Of a stretch of 64,000 nucleotides of DNA, positions 1-10,057 are shown one piece after another (position 1 is the first letter of the stretch; every line of letters begins with the position of its first letter). Source of the stretch: Eutreptiella sp. 'Long Island Sound 2002' (taxonomy: Eukaryota; Euglenozoa; Euglenophyceae; Eutreptiales; Eutreptiaceae); NCBI GenBank assembly GCA_964036045.1, contig OZ038381.1:150120352-150184351 (forward strand), written 5' to 3'. A program made the position numbers and the translations under genes. The notes below the pieces were generated by a model. It ran no database searches. It had not been told where the DNA came from and saw only the letters and a program-made list of their open reading frames with translations.

Positions 1-463
1 GGACTTGACCATTTTCGGGCCAGCATGGGGTGGGTTACAAATTGCGATTTTTTCGGTGCTTTCCGCTGACGTACCGGGACCCTTTGGACCGTTGTTTGGT
101 GATAATTTGGTGGCAGTGGGAGTACAATTTCACCCATGGGCAGCCATGAAGCACCAAGTAGGCCGGCGCACAATAGCGCCGTTTTGGGGGTTGTTTGCAG
201 TGTGGTGGGCAAATTTGGGTTCAATTTCAGCCGCCAATGTGCGTCAATTGCGACGTACGTCCTGTTCTACCTCATTCTCGTTTGTAGGCCTCGTAACTAG
301 CCATTTCGCTTCCTCCGGCAGGGATTATTCAACCATCGCACACCGGGCGGCCCATGGGTTCAACCAATAGCTGTGACGCATGTCCTTAAGACGTCGGGGG
401 TTATGTAGGCGTTTGGTGTTTTTGCATGATGGCGATCCTGAGACGGCCTCTCAGCGTCACTCA
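1..463. other. No recognisable gene
   Basis: I see no domain, exon or repeat in this stretch. Open frames are short and have no protein-like composition. It precedes the 3' end fragment of a mobile element. Confidence 0.4.
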
Positions 464-500
464 CCTGTCTTCGAGGTGCCTTGCCAAAGGCAATAGAATT
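464..500 (+). mobile_element. 3' end fragment of Helentron-like element
   Basis: The sequence contains CTTCGAGGTGCC followed by TTGCCAAAGGCAATAGAATT, matching the 3' termini of the fuller copies ending at 22796, 25830 and 32494. The TTGCC/GGCAA arms form the terminal hairpin. No element body lies upstream, so this is a truncated end. Confidence 0.55.
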
Positions 501-1052
501 TTTCACCCTGTGTCGACACTCAGATTGCTCAGAATTGAATGGAGGATTTAAATGGGTCTGAAAAGTATGGAAATGAATTTCAACCCCTTCCCCCTACCCA
601 ACCTGCCCCTGCTGGCAACAATTTGGGGAAATTTTTCACACAAAAATTTTGTACCCCCACATATGTGTGGAAACAGCACCCAGGTCCAAAAATCGCCAAT
701 CCATGGGTCTGCTGCACCTGCTCAGGTGTCGAGCAGGTCCAACAAGCACCTCCTGAGTTTTTGCCTGGGAAAGACTCACTAACTACCAGCCAGACATGTG
801 ATGCTTTGGTTGATAGCTGGTTCCACAATAAATACAACCCTCATTGAGAGAGCCATGTTATGCCTCTTTATTTCCAAACAGTGGCTACTGTTTCCAACCC
901 CAATCAGCCATAGCTCCATACACTTTGCGCGACGGTTGAAATCAGCTGCACGAGTTGACAGTGACAGTGACAGTGACAGTGCACACTGCTCACTCCCAGC
1001 TGGTGCGTGCTTGGCTGGTGTGTGCAGTGCACTGCTCTGTTGTCATCCACAG
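501..1052. other. Intergenic or intronic sequence upstream of AAA+ exon
   Basis: No protein domain was recognised. A short GTGACA-type repeat lies at about 958-982. The segment ends in a splice acceptor (CATCCACAG) before the exon at 1053, so at least its 3' part is presumably intron of the AAA+ gene, whose earlier exons lie outside the window or were not recognised. Confidence 0.35.
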
Positions 1053-1167
1053 GTGTGCCTTGAGATGCCGACTGAAGAGGAGCGGGTGGAGATTCTCAAG
1101 GTCCAGTCGCAAGGCAAGCCGCTTTCTGCAAATGTGAACTGGCAGGAGCTTGCGGAGCTTTGCAGTG
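1053..1167 (+). CDS. AAA+ ATPase (FtsH/FtsHi-like), internal exon a
   Basis: The exon reads VCLEMPTEEERVEILKVQSQ, then GKPLSANVNWQELAELCS. This matches the stretch of FtsH-type AAA modules after the arginine-finger region: 'mP..eeR.eILkvha.gkpLa.dVd..elA'. It is flanked by an acceptor (CAG at 1050-1052) and a donor beginning GTCTCC at 1168, which is a weak donor. It ends in phase 1. Joining it to 10907 restores the codon GGA and gives the motif CSGFTSAAL, as expected for 'pGFtGAdL'. FtsH proteins are membrane-bound ATP-dependent proteases; FtsHi members have lost the protease site. Walker motifs and the peptidase region are not in the window, so FtsH versus FtsHi, or another AAA protein, cannot be decided. 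Confidence 0.6.
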
Positions 1168-1450
1168 GTCTCCGTCCCTCCCGTTTGACACCCTTTCATC
1201 CGCTAAAACTCCTTCCCCCTTTGCTTTGGGAGGCTGCAAACTTCAGTTATCGCCTCCCAGAGAGGCTACTGCCATATTGTTGGCCTTAACAGGACAATGG
1301 GAATGCCCCTGCGGTTCGCAGTATGGGTATTTGGCCTTGGACTGGGTTTATTGTAACACCCTGGTGTTACCAAACCAAAGAAGTGAAGAGTGATGTCCTG
1401 AGGTGCCGCAGGTCTAGGGTAATTAGCTACGGTGTAAGCTGGGAAAATGG

Positions 1451-1670
1451 AAATCACCTCCAAGAGAGGTTGTTAGATTCAGTGCAGGCGCGGGTGCCAC
1501 CCCCCTATTTAGGGGTCATTCGCGTAGCATACCCCATTGGGTGATATCGAATCAACCCGTTGTAAAATCAACATTTTGGGACACAAAATGTTCCCCCAAT
1601 GAATTTTTCGATTTTGACCCCTCGACTTTTTTGGGGGTTGGGGGTCAAACTTTTTGTGTGTTGCGGAGGC
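1451..1670 (+). mobile_element. 5' end fragment of Helentron-like element
   Basis: It begins AAATCACCTCCAAGAGAGG and continues TTGTTAGATTCAGTGCAGG, like the 5' ends at 22187, 25235 and 31854, including the GCGTAGCATACCCC stretch. Similarity fades after about 1570 and the 3' half is absent. Confidence 0.55.
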
Positions 1671-1974
1671 TGTGCATCAGTTTAGACCTAGGTCAGGCCA
1701 TAGCTTAGTGACTGGTTGATACTATACCGGGGGGGGGGGGTCTGAGGCTGGGTGGGTGAGTTTGTCTGGGTTTTCTCCGATTTTGGTAAAAGTGCAGGTA
1801 ACCCCCCAAGGGGGGGTGTCCGCTTTTTTGGGTGGATGCGTGGGTCGCTGGTCTTGGTAGACCACCAACATTGTTCATGGGCCAAGGCACTTTGTGACAC
1901 ATGGGGGTGCTGCCACTTAGTGCAGACCTTTCCTTCAGGTGGACCACTCCAAGGCAGGTGATAACAATTGTGCA

Positions 1975-2110
1975 GCAGCAGGAATTGAACCAACGTTATG
2001 TGCGTGGAGATGTGGTGCTCTGACCACTAGGTCAATGAGCATATCAGAAACGCTGCGCATCAAGGACCATGTACAGACTGAAGGCTGAAATTTTTTTTTC
2101 GAAAATTGCT
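1975..2110 (-). mobile_element. tRNA-like SINE unit, copy 1
   Basis: On the minus strand an A box (TGACCTAGTGGT, 2034-2023) is followed after exactly 31 nt by a B box (GGTTCAATTCC, 1991-1981). These are Pol III internal promoter elements. There is no acceptor-stem pairing, so it is not a working tRNA gene. Flanking bases 2067-2108 (ACCATGTA..., then AAATTTTTTT.CG.AAATTG) match those next to the unit at 4345-4478, showing a dispersed family. Confidence 0.5.
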
Positions 2111-2400
2111 ATGTGACCCCCCCCCCCCCCCCCTCAGGATATCCGGCAGGTGGGTGGGTGGGTCTGGGGGTTGGTGGGTGGGTCAGCCAAATCCCTGGGG
2201 GGGCCAATTCAACACCCCCCGCAGTATCACTAAGCTAAGGCCTGACCTAGGTCCTGAAGAAATTTTTTTACACACGGACCCTCCAACCAATGGCGGGGTC
2301 TCGGATCCGACCTCCAGGAACCCCCCACCCCCTGGCCCCCCCATGGGCCCTTGCCGGTGAGGACTTGGCCAGTTCAGGTTGGCATGGTGCGGCTGAAATT
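2111..2400. other. Non-coding, poly-C and GGTGGGTGGG-rich sequence
   Basis: A poly-C tract starts at about 2117 and is followed by GGTGGGTG repeats and C-rich stretches. No gene was recognised. Confidence 0.4.
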
Positions 2401-2775
2401 TTTTTGAAAATTTGACTTTTTCTGAAATTCCTCTGTCGCCTCTGGGATGGGTTTGGGTGATCATTTGATGACATAGGTACTCTAGCCCCCATGGGGATCC
2501 ATGCAGTGGCCACTAGCTAGGCCCATGTAGCTCGGGCCATGGGCTCCCCGAAAGCCCCCAAAATTGTGGTTTTTTTTATCCTGATTCGGTACCTGAACAT
2601 TTTTGAAAATTTGACATTTTCCGCATTCGTTCTGTCGCCTCTGGGATGTGTTTGGCTGGTCATTTGGTTACACCATGGGAACCCACTTAGTGGCTGCTAG
2701 GCCCATTTAGCCTGAGCCATGGGCCCTTGCAATCACCTTGCAGAGATTGCGAGGGGTGCGGCCTGTTAGAATTTG
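2393..2775 (+). repeat. Two diverged tandem units of ~200 bp
   Basis: The blocks GAAAATTTGAC..TTTT and TCTGTCGCCTCTGGGATG occur at about 2403-2450 and 2604-2650, followed in both by GGTCATTTG and a CATGGG/TAGGCCCAT region. The period is about 200 bp. No coding content was seen. Confidence 0.6.
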
Positions 2776-3919
2776 GACACCCAACCATGTTAAAGATCTT
2801 TTCGGGGTCCAGAAGGGGGGAGGGGCGGCGTGAAGGGCGGGGTCCCTGGGGGGCATGAAGGGGGGATGAGGCATTGGGTATGCGGCCCAGGTGGCCTGAC
2901 TCACACACTGCCCCTAACTAAAAGGCATTAGTGACATTGCAAAGTGCGGTGACACACTCAGAAGCATACTCATTCTGCACCACCTGCTTTGGTTTCTGGG
3001 GAGGCATGGGAAAGAGTGTACTAGATATTTGAAACATGAGCAAGTGAAATGCAACAAAAAGGGAGGGGGGCAGCATAAGTGAGAAATTGTGTTAGTGGAC
3101 ACTAGAGGAGAGGGAAGTGTTTAAACTGAGCAAACTCTGCACTGCTTCCGAAATTCCCAATGTATTCCGAACATTTTGAGTGTATGCCCAGGAATAATTC
3201 TTTGGCACCTATGGCACCAGCATGTTCTGCCAAATTCTCAAATGGCAGAAAGGCGGGCACAAGTCCTTGAGGGGTGTGGAGGGGGAGACGTGAGAGGTTG
3301 TTAGATGAAAACCATATAGGTTTACATATCTCTGGCGGGTGTTGAAATGTATGCCAACTCGGAGCGTTTTATGGGGTTGGTGCCATTGTTCCCTCATTCG
3401 TGCCCATTGAGTGTCCTGGAGGTAGGGGTATGTGGGGTATATTTGGAAAGCCCTTGAAAAGGGTTATTCGGTGATATATGGGTTAAGGGGGTGGGTTTGG
3501 AACCATATTTTCCCGTAAAGGGCCTTAATACAGCTCTCCCACTGTCCCAACCTCCTCCAAGTAGCCCCAATGTGCTCACGAGGATCGTCACTGATGATTT
3601 CCGCTGGCTCCTCCTTTACTTGTGACGCCAATGGGAGATTTTTTGCACTGTGCCTCCCAGCTATCCGGGTGGGGGCACCCGCTAATCGGGGTTTGTGCAT
3701 CCTGCAACTGAGCTGCCATGTGTTCTTGCGCATATGTGCCCTATTTGGCTTACAATTTGATGATAGTGATGAAAATGTAGCGCCACACCCCCACACAGTT
3801 CGAGAAGGAGTAAAACAGTCCCCCCTGTTGCCAAGCGTGACTGTCAACCCCCCCCCCCCCCTCTTCCAGTCACCGGAATTGCTGGAACGTGCCGGAACGT
3901 TGTGATTCTGTGAGGCTCA
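2776..3919. other. No recognisable gene
   Basis: Short frames only. A poly-C tract lies at about 3849-3861, and GCCGGAACGTT-type words near 3888-3900 recur at 4570-4620. Nothing else was recognised. Confidence 0.35.
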
Positions 3920-4345
3920 ATGTTTTTCAGTGAAAACGCTTGCTACTACTGTCAACCGTTGTCAGCCACTTTGCCAGTAACACTTTTGTTCCTCCATCCA
4001 CTGGCAGAGATGTTGAAATGTTGTTTTTGTGGCTCCAAGGGGGCATCCATGACTGATTTCCATGATCTGCAACTGAAGGAGCAGCTGTTATTGCAACAGA
4101 AATGGGAAGATGGTGTTGACGTTGATGAGGGAAATGTCTGTGATTTGTGTGTCTGTTCTGTCAAACCTAACAAGTTCTTTGACAAGACCCTGTTGCTGCC
4201 CACCGAGATGAACCTGGACAACGCATTTGTTGGCCTGTTGCCACCTTTCTTTCAGCCTTGTTTCTGCATGAAAAAAAAGGACAGCTTTGGATGCAGATCA
4301 GTGCCAAGTGACAAAAAGTGCAAAAAAACTTCGGTGGGTGGTTAG
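3920..4345 (+). CDS. Cysteine-rich ORF of unknown function
   Basis: The 141-codon frame contains LKCCFCGSKGASMTDFHDLQ near residue 31 and CDLCVCSV near residue 76, that is two CxxC pairs about 40 residues apart that could bind zinc. The hydrophobic N-terminal part may be intron read-through. The segment from about 4010 (AGAG|ATGTTG) looks most protein-like. No family was recognised. The 3' end runs into a tRNA-like repeat, so the terminus is doubtful. It could be a domesticated or decaying transposon exon. Confidence 0.3.
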   Translation: MFFSENACYYCQPLSATLPVTLLFLHPLAEMLKCCFCGSKGASMTDFHDLQLKEQLLLQQKWEDGVDVDEGNVCDLCVCSVKPNKFFDKTLLLPTEMNLDNAFVGLLPPFFQPCFCMKKKDSFGCRSVPSDKKCKKTSVGG

Positions 4346-4478
4346 TGGGGTTTGAACCTACGCATGCCAATCTGTAGACCAGTGCACATACCACTGGACC
4401 AGTGGCAGGTTCTGACGTACCAGTGATCGGGAACCATGTAGAGACAGAGAGATGAAAATTTTTTTCGCAAATTGAGGG
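4340..4478 (-). mobile_element. tRNA-like SINE unit, copy 2
   Basis: The minus strand carries an A box (TGGTCCAGTGGT, 4401-4390) and a B box (GGTTCAAACCC, 4358-4348) separated by 31 nt, the same spacing as copy 1. The bases before the A box (minus sense) share the CATGGT and AAAAATTTTCATC-like words with copy 1. The acceptor stem does not pair, supporting a SINE rather than a tRNA gene. Confidence 0.5.
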
Positions 4479-5310
4479 CTGCTTTGGGTTTCCCCATTAC
4501 TGCGACTATGGAACAACCAAAAGGAAGGTGTGTTTGGGCACTGGGAACCTCTTTTGCTGAAAAAACGGCTCGCCGGAACGTTGCGCCGGAACGTTGGGTT
4601 TTTCTCGCCGGAACGGGGGGGGGGGGGTGGACTAAGCATTTTCCTATCACGCCTAACCAAACGTAGTTGGCATGCTAGAATTCCCATTTTATGGGCCACG
4701 AGGTGTGCAACCATTGGCAATGATGCCTCGGAAGGAATTCTGAGCACAATATACTGGTTGTGACATACATACGGCACTCATGTTGATGAGTGGGACAAAA
4801 AAATAGGTCTCAAAGGCACACTACATGGCCATCGAACCGACTGACCGCGTTGTGTCCAATGGCTACATAACCCCTTCTATCGGAGCGGCAAATATCATGC
4901 CTATCGATGGAATCAACCAACCACCTAGTGTGCAAAGGCTACGTAAACTCTGCTGCCTTGGGGGCCCATAGTGGGGAGGAAGCAAAATAGCGACATAACT
5001 CCCAAAATGGGGGGGGGGGTGTTATCTTTGCACCATCCCCCAAAGTGCAGCGCAGTGTGTTTGAAACCTGGCCAGCACAGGCCAAGAAAAAATCCAAACT
5101 GGCAATAACGGCGGCCGAAATGATAAAAGAATGGGGTAGGACATCATTGTCGATACAATCCTGCCCAAATTGGTGGAAAAAAGCCGCTTTACCCCTAAAA
5201 ATGCCCATCCCTACCCTTGGCCCCCATAACATGAAATTGGGGAAAATAGCAAAAATTGCACAAACTTCATGCACGTCCCGCTCCACCCACACAAACACAA
5301 ACACAAATAC
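4479..5310. other. No recognisable gene
   Basis: GCCGGAACGTT words are repeated at 4570-4620 before a poly-G tract. No exon or domain was seen. Confidence 0.35.
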
Positions 5311-5592
5311 CCCTCAAAAAAGTAGGTTTCAAGAGGGGGGGTTTATGGGGTTCCCTTCCAAAAACACAACACCGGATGCTTTTTTGGGGCAAAATAATGT
5401 TTTTGCAAAGGGCTAACCAACAATTTAACTCTTTAAGGGTATGGTGTGCCTCCAGAAAACACAACACCGGATGCTTTTTGGGGGTAAAATAATGTTTTTG
5501 CAAAGGGCTAACCAACAATTTAACTCTGTAAGGGTATGGTGTGCGAATAGGCCCAAGAGTGGGGGCGAGGAGGGGGGGGTTCTTTCCCACAT
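5311..5592 (+). repeat. Tandem repeat, 95-bp period
   Basis: ACACCGGATGCTTTTT...AATAATGTTTTTGCAAAGGGC, then CCAACAATTTAACTC, occurs at 5369-5455 and again at 5464-5550, a period of 95 bp. A third, diverged relative lies at 6950-7110. The GGGTATG..GCGAATAGGCCC end resembles the reverse complement of the 5' region of the Helentron-like elements, so these may be distant members. Confidence 0.6.
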
Positions 5593-6605
5593 ACATCTCG
5601 CGGACATTCAGTTTATGCCAACACAGAGAGTCTTGGCTGTTTTGCCGAAATTTTGCAACTTGGCTTTGATGTGTGGAATTAAGGCCACCCACCCCCCCCT
5701 AATTTTGAGGGCGGGGAAAAAAAATGTTTTGGAAGCTTTTTAGATGGGCAAGGGTGGGTTTTAGGGCCTAGTAATGGGTTGGAGGGAGTAAAAAAAGGGC
5801 GGGGCAAAACACCATCCTGTGCAAATTGCTGGAAAAAAAAAGGAATTTAGGGACAAAATTGGTGATGTGAGCCATGATTCACCCCTGCTAATGACCGTTT
5901 CATGTCCTGACTCCATAAGGCTCATGTGGGCGGAGTGCAACAAGCACAAGTGCAGCTCATGCACGTTTCAGCCATTCTTGCAATGTTTTTTTGGCGACCT
6001 TAGTGACTTCATTGTCCCAACTCTGTGGGGTGCAACGAGGGATGTTGTGACAGCACATCTCTCAGGGACATTCAAAACGCACCAACGCGGTGGGTTTTGG
6101 CACTTTTTGCGGGTTTTCGGAACTTTTGGTCGGTTGCGCCAAACTTTCGTTCCTTTGGGGGAGTATGTGTATACTTTTTGAAACGTGTGAGAAGAGGCCA
6201 TTTCAGAAATGTATGGGTTTGCGGGGGGGGGGGGGGGGGAGGGTGAAAAATGTAAGTCGTGTACAAAAAAACCGTCTAGTCGTATAATTTTTTTTTGCTG
6301 TAAATGCGCGTAATTTTTTTTGCTGTAAGTCGTGTGAATTATAAAAAAAAATGGAATTTTTTTATTTTTGCGGTAAAGGATTGTAATTTTTTTTTGCGGT
6401 AAGTCATGTAAATTATAAAAAAAGATTGAAAAATGGAAAGAAATGCAACCTTTGCAATACATGCGCAATGTACAGCTGCCGGTTCCGTAGGGCACCCCAT
6501 AGCGACCTTAACGATGGGACGCCGAGTCCACAAAGCACATAGTACTCTGCGTGGCCACCAATTAGTTGGGACTCGGCCAATATAACATAGTTTCACATGT
6601 TGTCA
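5593..6605. other. AT- and homopolymer-rich non-coding stretch
   Basis: Poly-G lies at about 6222-6240. From 6290 to 6430 there are several copies of TTTTTTTTGCNGTAA separated by short spacers (6288, 6316, 6366, 6388), a small degenerate repeat. No gene was recognised. Confidence 0.4.
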
Positions 6606-6755
6606 TTGGCACGAGACTCAAAATCCGGCCCAAGAGAAGAGTCTTGACAGGGCCATGGCCAACATCCAGTGTGCCTGCACTGGGAACAAAATCAGGCTCA
6701 AGAAAAAGAGTCCCGACAGGGCCATGGCCAACACTAGTGCCACCATTAAAGGCAT
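6606..6755 (+). repeat. Two tandem units of 69 bp
   Basis: GACAGGGCCATGGCCAACA recurs at 6646 and 6715, with the preceding AAGAGTC and GGCTCAAGA-like stretch also repeated. The period of 69 is a multiple of three, so a frame stays open across it, but no known peptide is encoded. Confidence 0.6.
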
Positions 6756-6785
6756 ATTATAGCAATCTTATACACTCCACCATTG

Positions 6786-7130
6786 GTACACCAAACGGCG
6801 GAGGAAAATACAGCCTACAAAACATGCACCCGCGGTTTTTCGGCTCAAAACCGAAAAACACACCCATCTGAAAGCCACTTTTTCAGGGAGGGTGAGGGGG
6901 GCTGGGATGGGGGGGTCATTTTGTGACCCCCCCCCCCCCCTTCCACACCCCCTCAAAAAAGTGGCTTTCAAGTGGGGGCAATCTACGGGGTTCCGTACCA
7001 AAAACTCATTGGGGGCGTTGTCTTTTGGACAGAATAATGATTATGCAAGGGTCTAAACCAACAATTCAACCCCTTGGGGTAGCGTATGCCAATAGGCCCC
7101 AAAAAGGGGTGTGTGTGTGGTGTTTTCCGT
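6786..7130. repeat. Dispersed repeat related to 5311-5592
   Basis: CCTCAAAAAAGTGGCTTTCAAG, then CCAACAATTCAACCCCTTGG and GGTAGCGTATGCCAATAGG, parallels 5311-5592. A partial inverted piece (GAAAGCCACTTTTTC, 6872-6886) faces it across a poly-C tract at 6930-6942, suggesting a foldback pair. Confidence 0.45.
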
Positions 7131-7520
7131 GTATGCTGGCTTGCGTGATTTTGATCTTACAACCTCAGCGAGGTGATTTCTGTATGTGTGTGTGCAGATG
7201 AAAGGATGCATAAGGGTAAGAAGGACCGCATGTAAACAATGGAATGCACCCCCCCCCTTTTGTCCAAGCAACACTTGGCGTTGGTTCCGTCAATTTTCGC
7301 AACATGGATTTTGGTGGTGCATTTTTCAATCGGTCCCATTGTGTGTGATGTGTGTTGTCTGATAGCTTGGTTTTGAGATGCATGATGTCCCTATTTTGTG
7401 TCAACACAATGGCCCTTGTAGCATGTTTTGCCCCTTAGCTTGTGTCCTCCAATCACAACCTTCCAATTTCAAGAAACTCAAAAAATTGCATGTGTCATTG
7501 CATCATACCCCCACGGCCGC
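7131..7520. other. No recognisable gene
   Basis: Short frames and a poly-C tract near 7250 only. Confidence 0.35.
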
Positions 7521-8460
7521 CTAGGGGCGCGTGACCTCACCGTGGTGTGGGGGTGAAACCAGGGGGGGGATACCCATGGGCTAACACGCAATCTGGGGGG
7601 TGACCCAGTCCAGCCGCGGCGGCTGGGTCACGAGGTCGCGCGTCCCACCCCTCGCCGACCACCGTGGGGGAGTCACGATGGTACAGGGCGGGCTCCACCG
7701 GGGGGTGGCGGTGTGCAAGGGTGTTCCGGGTCTCCTTGTGGCCCAGCCCGCTCCAGGGCTTGCGTTTGCTTCCTCCGTTCCCCAACCCATCCACCGCGTG
7801 TTTCTGCACAGGTGCATCATGGGATGGGGACCGCATGCGAGGACATGGGGCCGCCGGGGGCGCCCCAGAGGGACCAGGACCGCACGCGGGAATGCAGGCC
7901 ACGAGGGGTTGGGCACCGGGGCCGGGGACAGGGCCGGAGTCTGCCGCTACGGTGCTCACTGCGCCGGGGCGAGGGCACCTTCCCACAGTTTCGGCTGCCC
8001 GGACCCTTGAACGAAGGGGTGGCCCCCCAAGTTTTGGACCGCGGATGCCTTGGAAGAAGGGGAGGCCCCCCGGTCCGCGGGTCGTTGGTCCGGGGGGGTT
8101 GGGGGGGGGGCACTGCGGTGCCCCCACGGTGGGGAACATCTGAAGTGAACTAAGGGCAGGCCCCCCGAGCATATGCCGCGGAGGGGCGCCATCCCCTCCC
8201 AGTGCCCGGTGGTACCATGAAAGAAAGGGAGGCCCCCCGGCCCAAAGGCCTTTGTCCGGGGGGGCCGCCGCTCGGTGCCCCCACGATAGTGGGAGGAATG
8301 TGATGAAATAAGGGGAGGCCCCCCAAGTCTAAACCAGGACTGTGGGGAGCGCCACTTTGCCCCAACGGATGTGGAACGTATGATGGGGGGCGCCACTCGG
8401 TGTCCCCACGATGTGGGAGGAAGTTGATGAAATAAGGGGAGGCCCCCCAGTATTGGGAAT
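7521..8460. repeat. GC-rich block with GGGAGGCCCCCC tandem units
   Basis: Composition rises sharply in GC. The word AGGGGAGGCCCCCC or a near relative occurs at about 8060, 8155, 8227, 8314 and 8435, each followed by a segment with GGGGGGCGCCACTCGGTG-like text. These are irregular tandem units of 75-120 bp. Long frames on both strands here follow from the GC bias and I do not call them genes. Confidence 0.5.
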
Positions 8461-9100
8461 TATTCAGAAAATTTTGCGTGGAACAGTTTGGTTTTACTTT
8501 GGATTTCTTTTTATTGAACCAGGGGGGGCGCCAGCCCCCCCAGGAGCTCCATGAGACCTATGTGATGTGTATGTATCCAGTAATGTACGTCGAATAAGCA
8601 ATGAACCACAGTATTGTATAATGTACGCCTCCGGTCAACAGCCTGGGAGGGCCGGAGGTCCGGACCCCTCAACGGCAGCCCCAAAGGTGAGCGCACCCCT
8701 AGAAGGGGCATGTCTGCGAGGTAAAACTGTACATAGGTAAATAAATAAATAGGACTTACTGCCGTAAGTAACGCTAAGCGGGTAAATGGGCCCCATGCCC
8801 AATTAGTGCGCCGCGCCGAGCCGGACCCGACCGGCCGTGCTGAGGCGGACCCAGAAATGGGTATGGCAGGCCAGACGTAAGTGCTGGCAGTCACGCCTCA
8901 GTACACTCCGCGGGCTTATAAGGCCCAAGGGGGCCCTAAATTCCGTTACGTTCGGGAGTTAAGCCCCGGCGGGATTTAGGGTTGTTTGGTTAAGAGCACT
9001 CACGTCCAGTCCCGGCTACTGCTACCCTGGGGCTATGACCCCTGGTATGCTTGCCTACTTCGCCTGCTACTGCTTAGATTAGCACAGGGTGGTACGGGGT
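8461..9100. promoter_or_regulatory. TATA-containing palindrome and TTTAGGG stem-loop, possible element promoter
   Basis: The segment has a TTATAAGG box inside the imperfect palindrome GGGCTTATAAGGCCC (8912-8926). Next comes an inverted pair, CCCTAAATTCCG (8934-8945) and CGGGATTTAGGG (8970-8981), enclosing 24 nt. It could be the promoter or terminal region of a decayed GC-rich retroelement that includes the downstream repeats. No protein evidence supports this. Confidence 0.25.
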
Positions 9101-9842
9101 GGCAAAAGACACCCCCGTGGTCAGCTCGTGGTGCGAGGCGTTAGTACGGTCTGCGGACCGGATGACCCAGCCCACGGCCCCACAACAAGGGGTGTCTGTT
9201 CGCCGCAGGCCTCTGCTAAGGGAGTTGGATGGGACAGCAGAGGGCATCCCCGTGGTCAGCTCGTGGTGCGAGGCGTTAGTACGGTCTTGTGACCGGATGA
9301 CCCAGCCCGGGGCCCCACAACAGGGGGTGTCTGCTGGCCACAGGCCACTGCTGAGGGAGGATGGCCTTCCCCCCTCCGGCCTTTCCTGGCCCCTTGAGGA
9401 TGAGGTTAACTCGAGGGGGACCAAGGTATGCACCGTGCCCTTCCGCCCCCCCCACGCAGCGGCGGTTACACCCGAGTCCCTCCGGTCTCTCCTGGGCCGC
9501 GGGGGGATAGGGACGCCCCGTGGGGGTTTGAGGAGACACTACACCACCCACCCCCACACAGCGGCGGATGCACCCGAGTCCCTCCGGTCCTGCCTGGGCC
9601 GCGGAGGGATAGGGACGCCCCGTGGGGGTTTTGAGGAGGCACTGCACCACCCACCCCCACACAGCGGCGGATGGTGGCGAGGTGTGAGCGAGGTCGGCTC
9701 TCGGCCACCATGCCCCCGGGGCAGCAGCAGCCCCCGGATTGGGGCGGCTCTCAGCGTGTATTTTGGTATTCGGACCGTCCTCTGCCCAGAGCCCTGGGCC
9801 GCTGGCCTGGTGCTGTCCGTGGGGCACAGTTGGTTATCATAG
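9099..9842 (+). CDS. Hypothetical 247-codon ORF spanning two in-frame tandem repeats
   Basis: The frame includes two copies of a 45-residue unit (IPVVSSWCEALVRS.DRMTQP; DNA period 135 bp, 9111 and 9246). It then includes two copies of a 34-residue unit (PESLRSCLGRGGIGTPRGG; DNA period 102 bp, 9469 and 9571). Both periods are multiples of three, so the frame survives duplication. No known family was recognised. It may be an accident of GC-rich repeats. An alternative frame at 9671 starts inside it. Confidence 0.25.
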   Translation: MAKDTPVVSSWCEALVRSADRMTQPTAPQQGVSVRRRPLLRELDGTAEGIPVVSSWCEALVRSCDRMTQPGAPQQGVSAGHRPLLREDGLPPSGLSWPLEDEVNSRGTKVCTVPFRPPHAAAVTPESLRSLLGRGGIGTPRGGLRRHYTTHPHTAADAPESLRSCLGRGGIGTPRGGFEEALHHPPPHSGGWWRGVSEVGSRPPCPRGSSSPRIGAALSVYFGIRTVLCPEPWAAGLVLSVGHSWLS

Positions 9843-10057
9843 ACGGGCCGGGGGGTCTCCCCGCACAGCGATTGGTGTGGCTAATTGGCTACGGGCCGCC
9901 CCACCGCTACGTGGGGATGTACGAGGCGAGGGCACCCCATGACCGGCGGCTGGCACGTCGGTTACGGGATATGCTGTTGGCCACGCTGCGCATGGCCGGG
10001 TTCCAGCCGAGGGTCAGCTATCAGCTGTTGGGGCTCGCCCTTCAATCCCCTCGATAA
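9671..10057 (+). CDS. Hypothetical protein, 128 codons
   Basis: The frame encodes a proline- and arginine-rich start, then VWLIGYGPPHRYVGMYEARA, then RRLRDMLLATLRMAGFQPRV, which looks like folded protein with amphipathic helices. I recognise no family. It lies in the GC-rich block with the tandem repeats, so it may be the remnant of the element they belong to. The start codon is simply the first ATG. Confidence 0.3.
   Translation: MVARCERGRLSATMPPGQQQPPDWGGSQRVFWYSDRPLPRALGRWPGAVRGAQLVIIDGPGGLPAQRLVWLIGYGPPHRYVGMYEARAPHDRRLARRLRDMLLATLRMAGFQPRVSYQLLGLALQSPR

Noticed and set aside
4768-4800. Hammerhead ribozyme core (TTGATGAGTGGGACAAAA)
   Set aside because: The required GAAA and the flanking stems are absent.
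7537-8172. 211-codon minus-strand frame in the GC-rich block
   Set aside because: Both strands and several frames are open here because of GC bias and tandem repeats. No domain and no splice signals support it.
8950-9060. 5S rRNA-like word GAGTTAAGCCCCGG
   Set aside because: Only a short box-A-like match. No 5S length, box C or stem structure follows.
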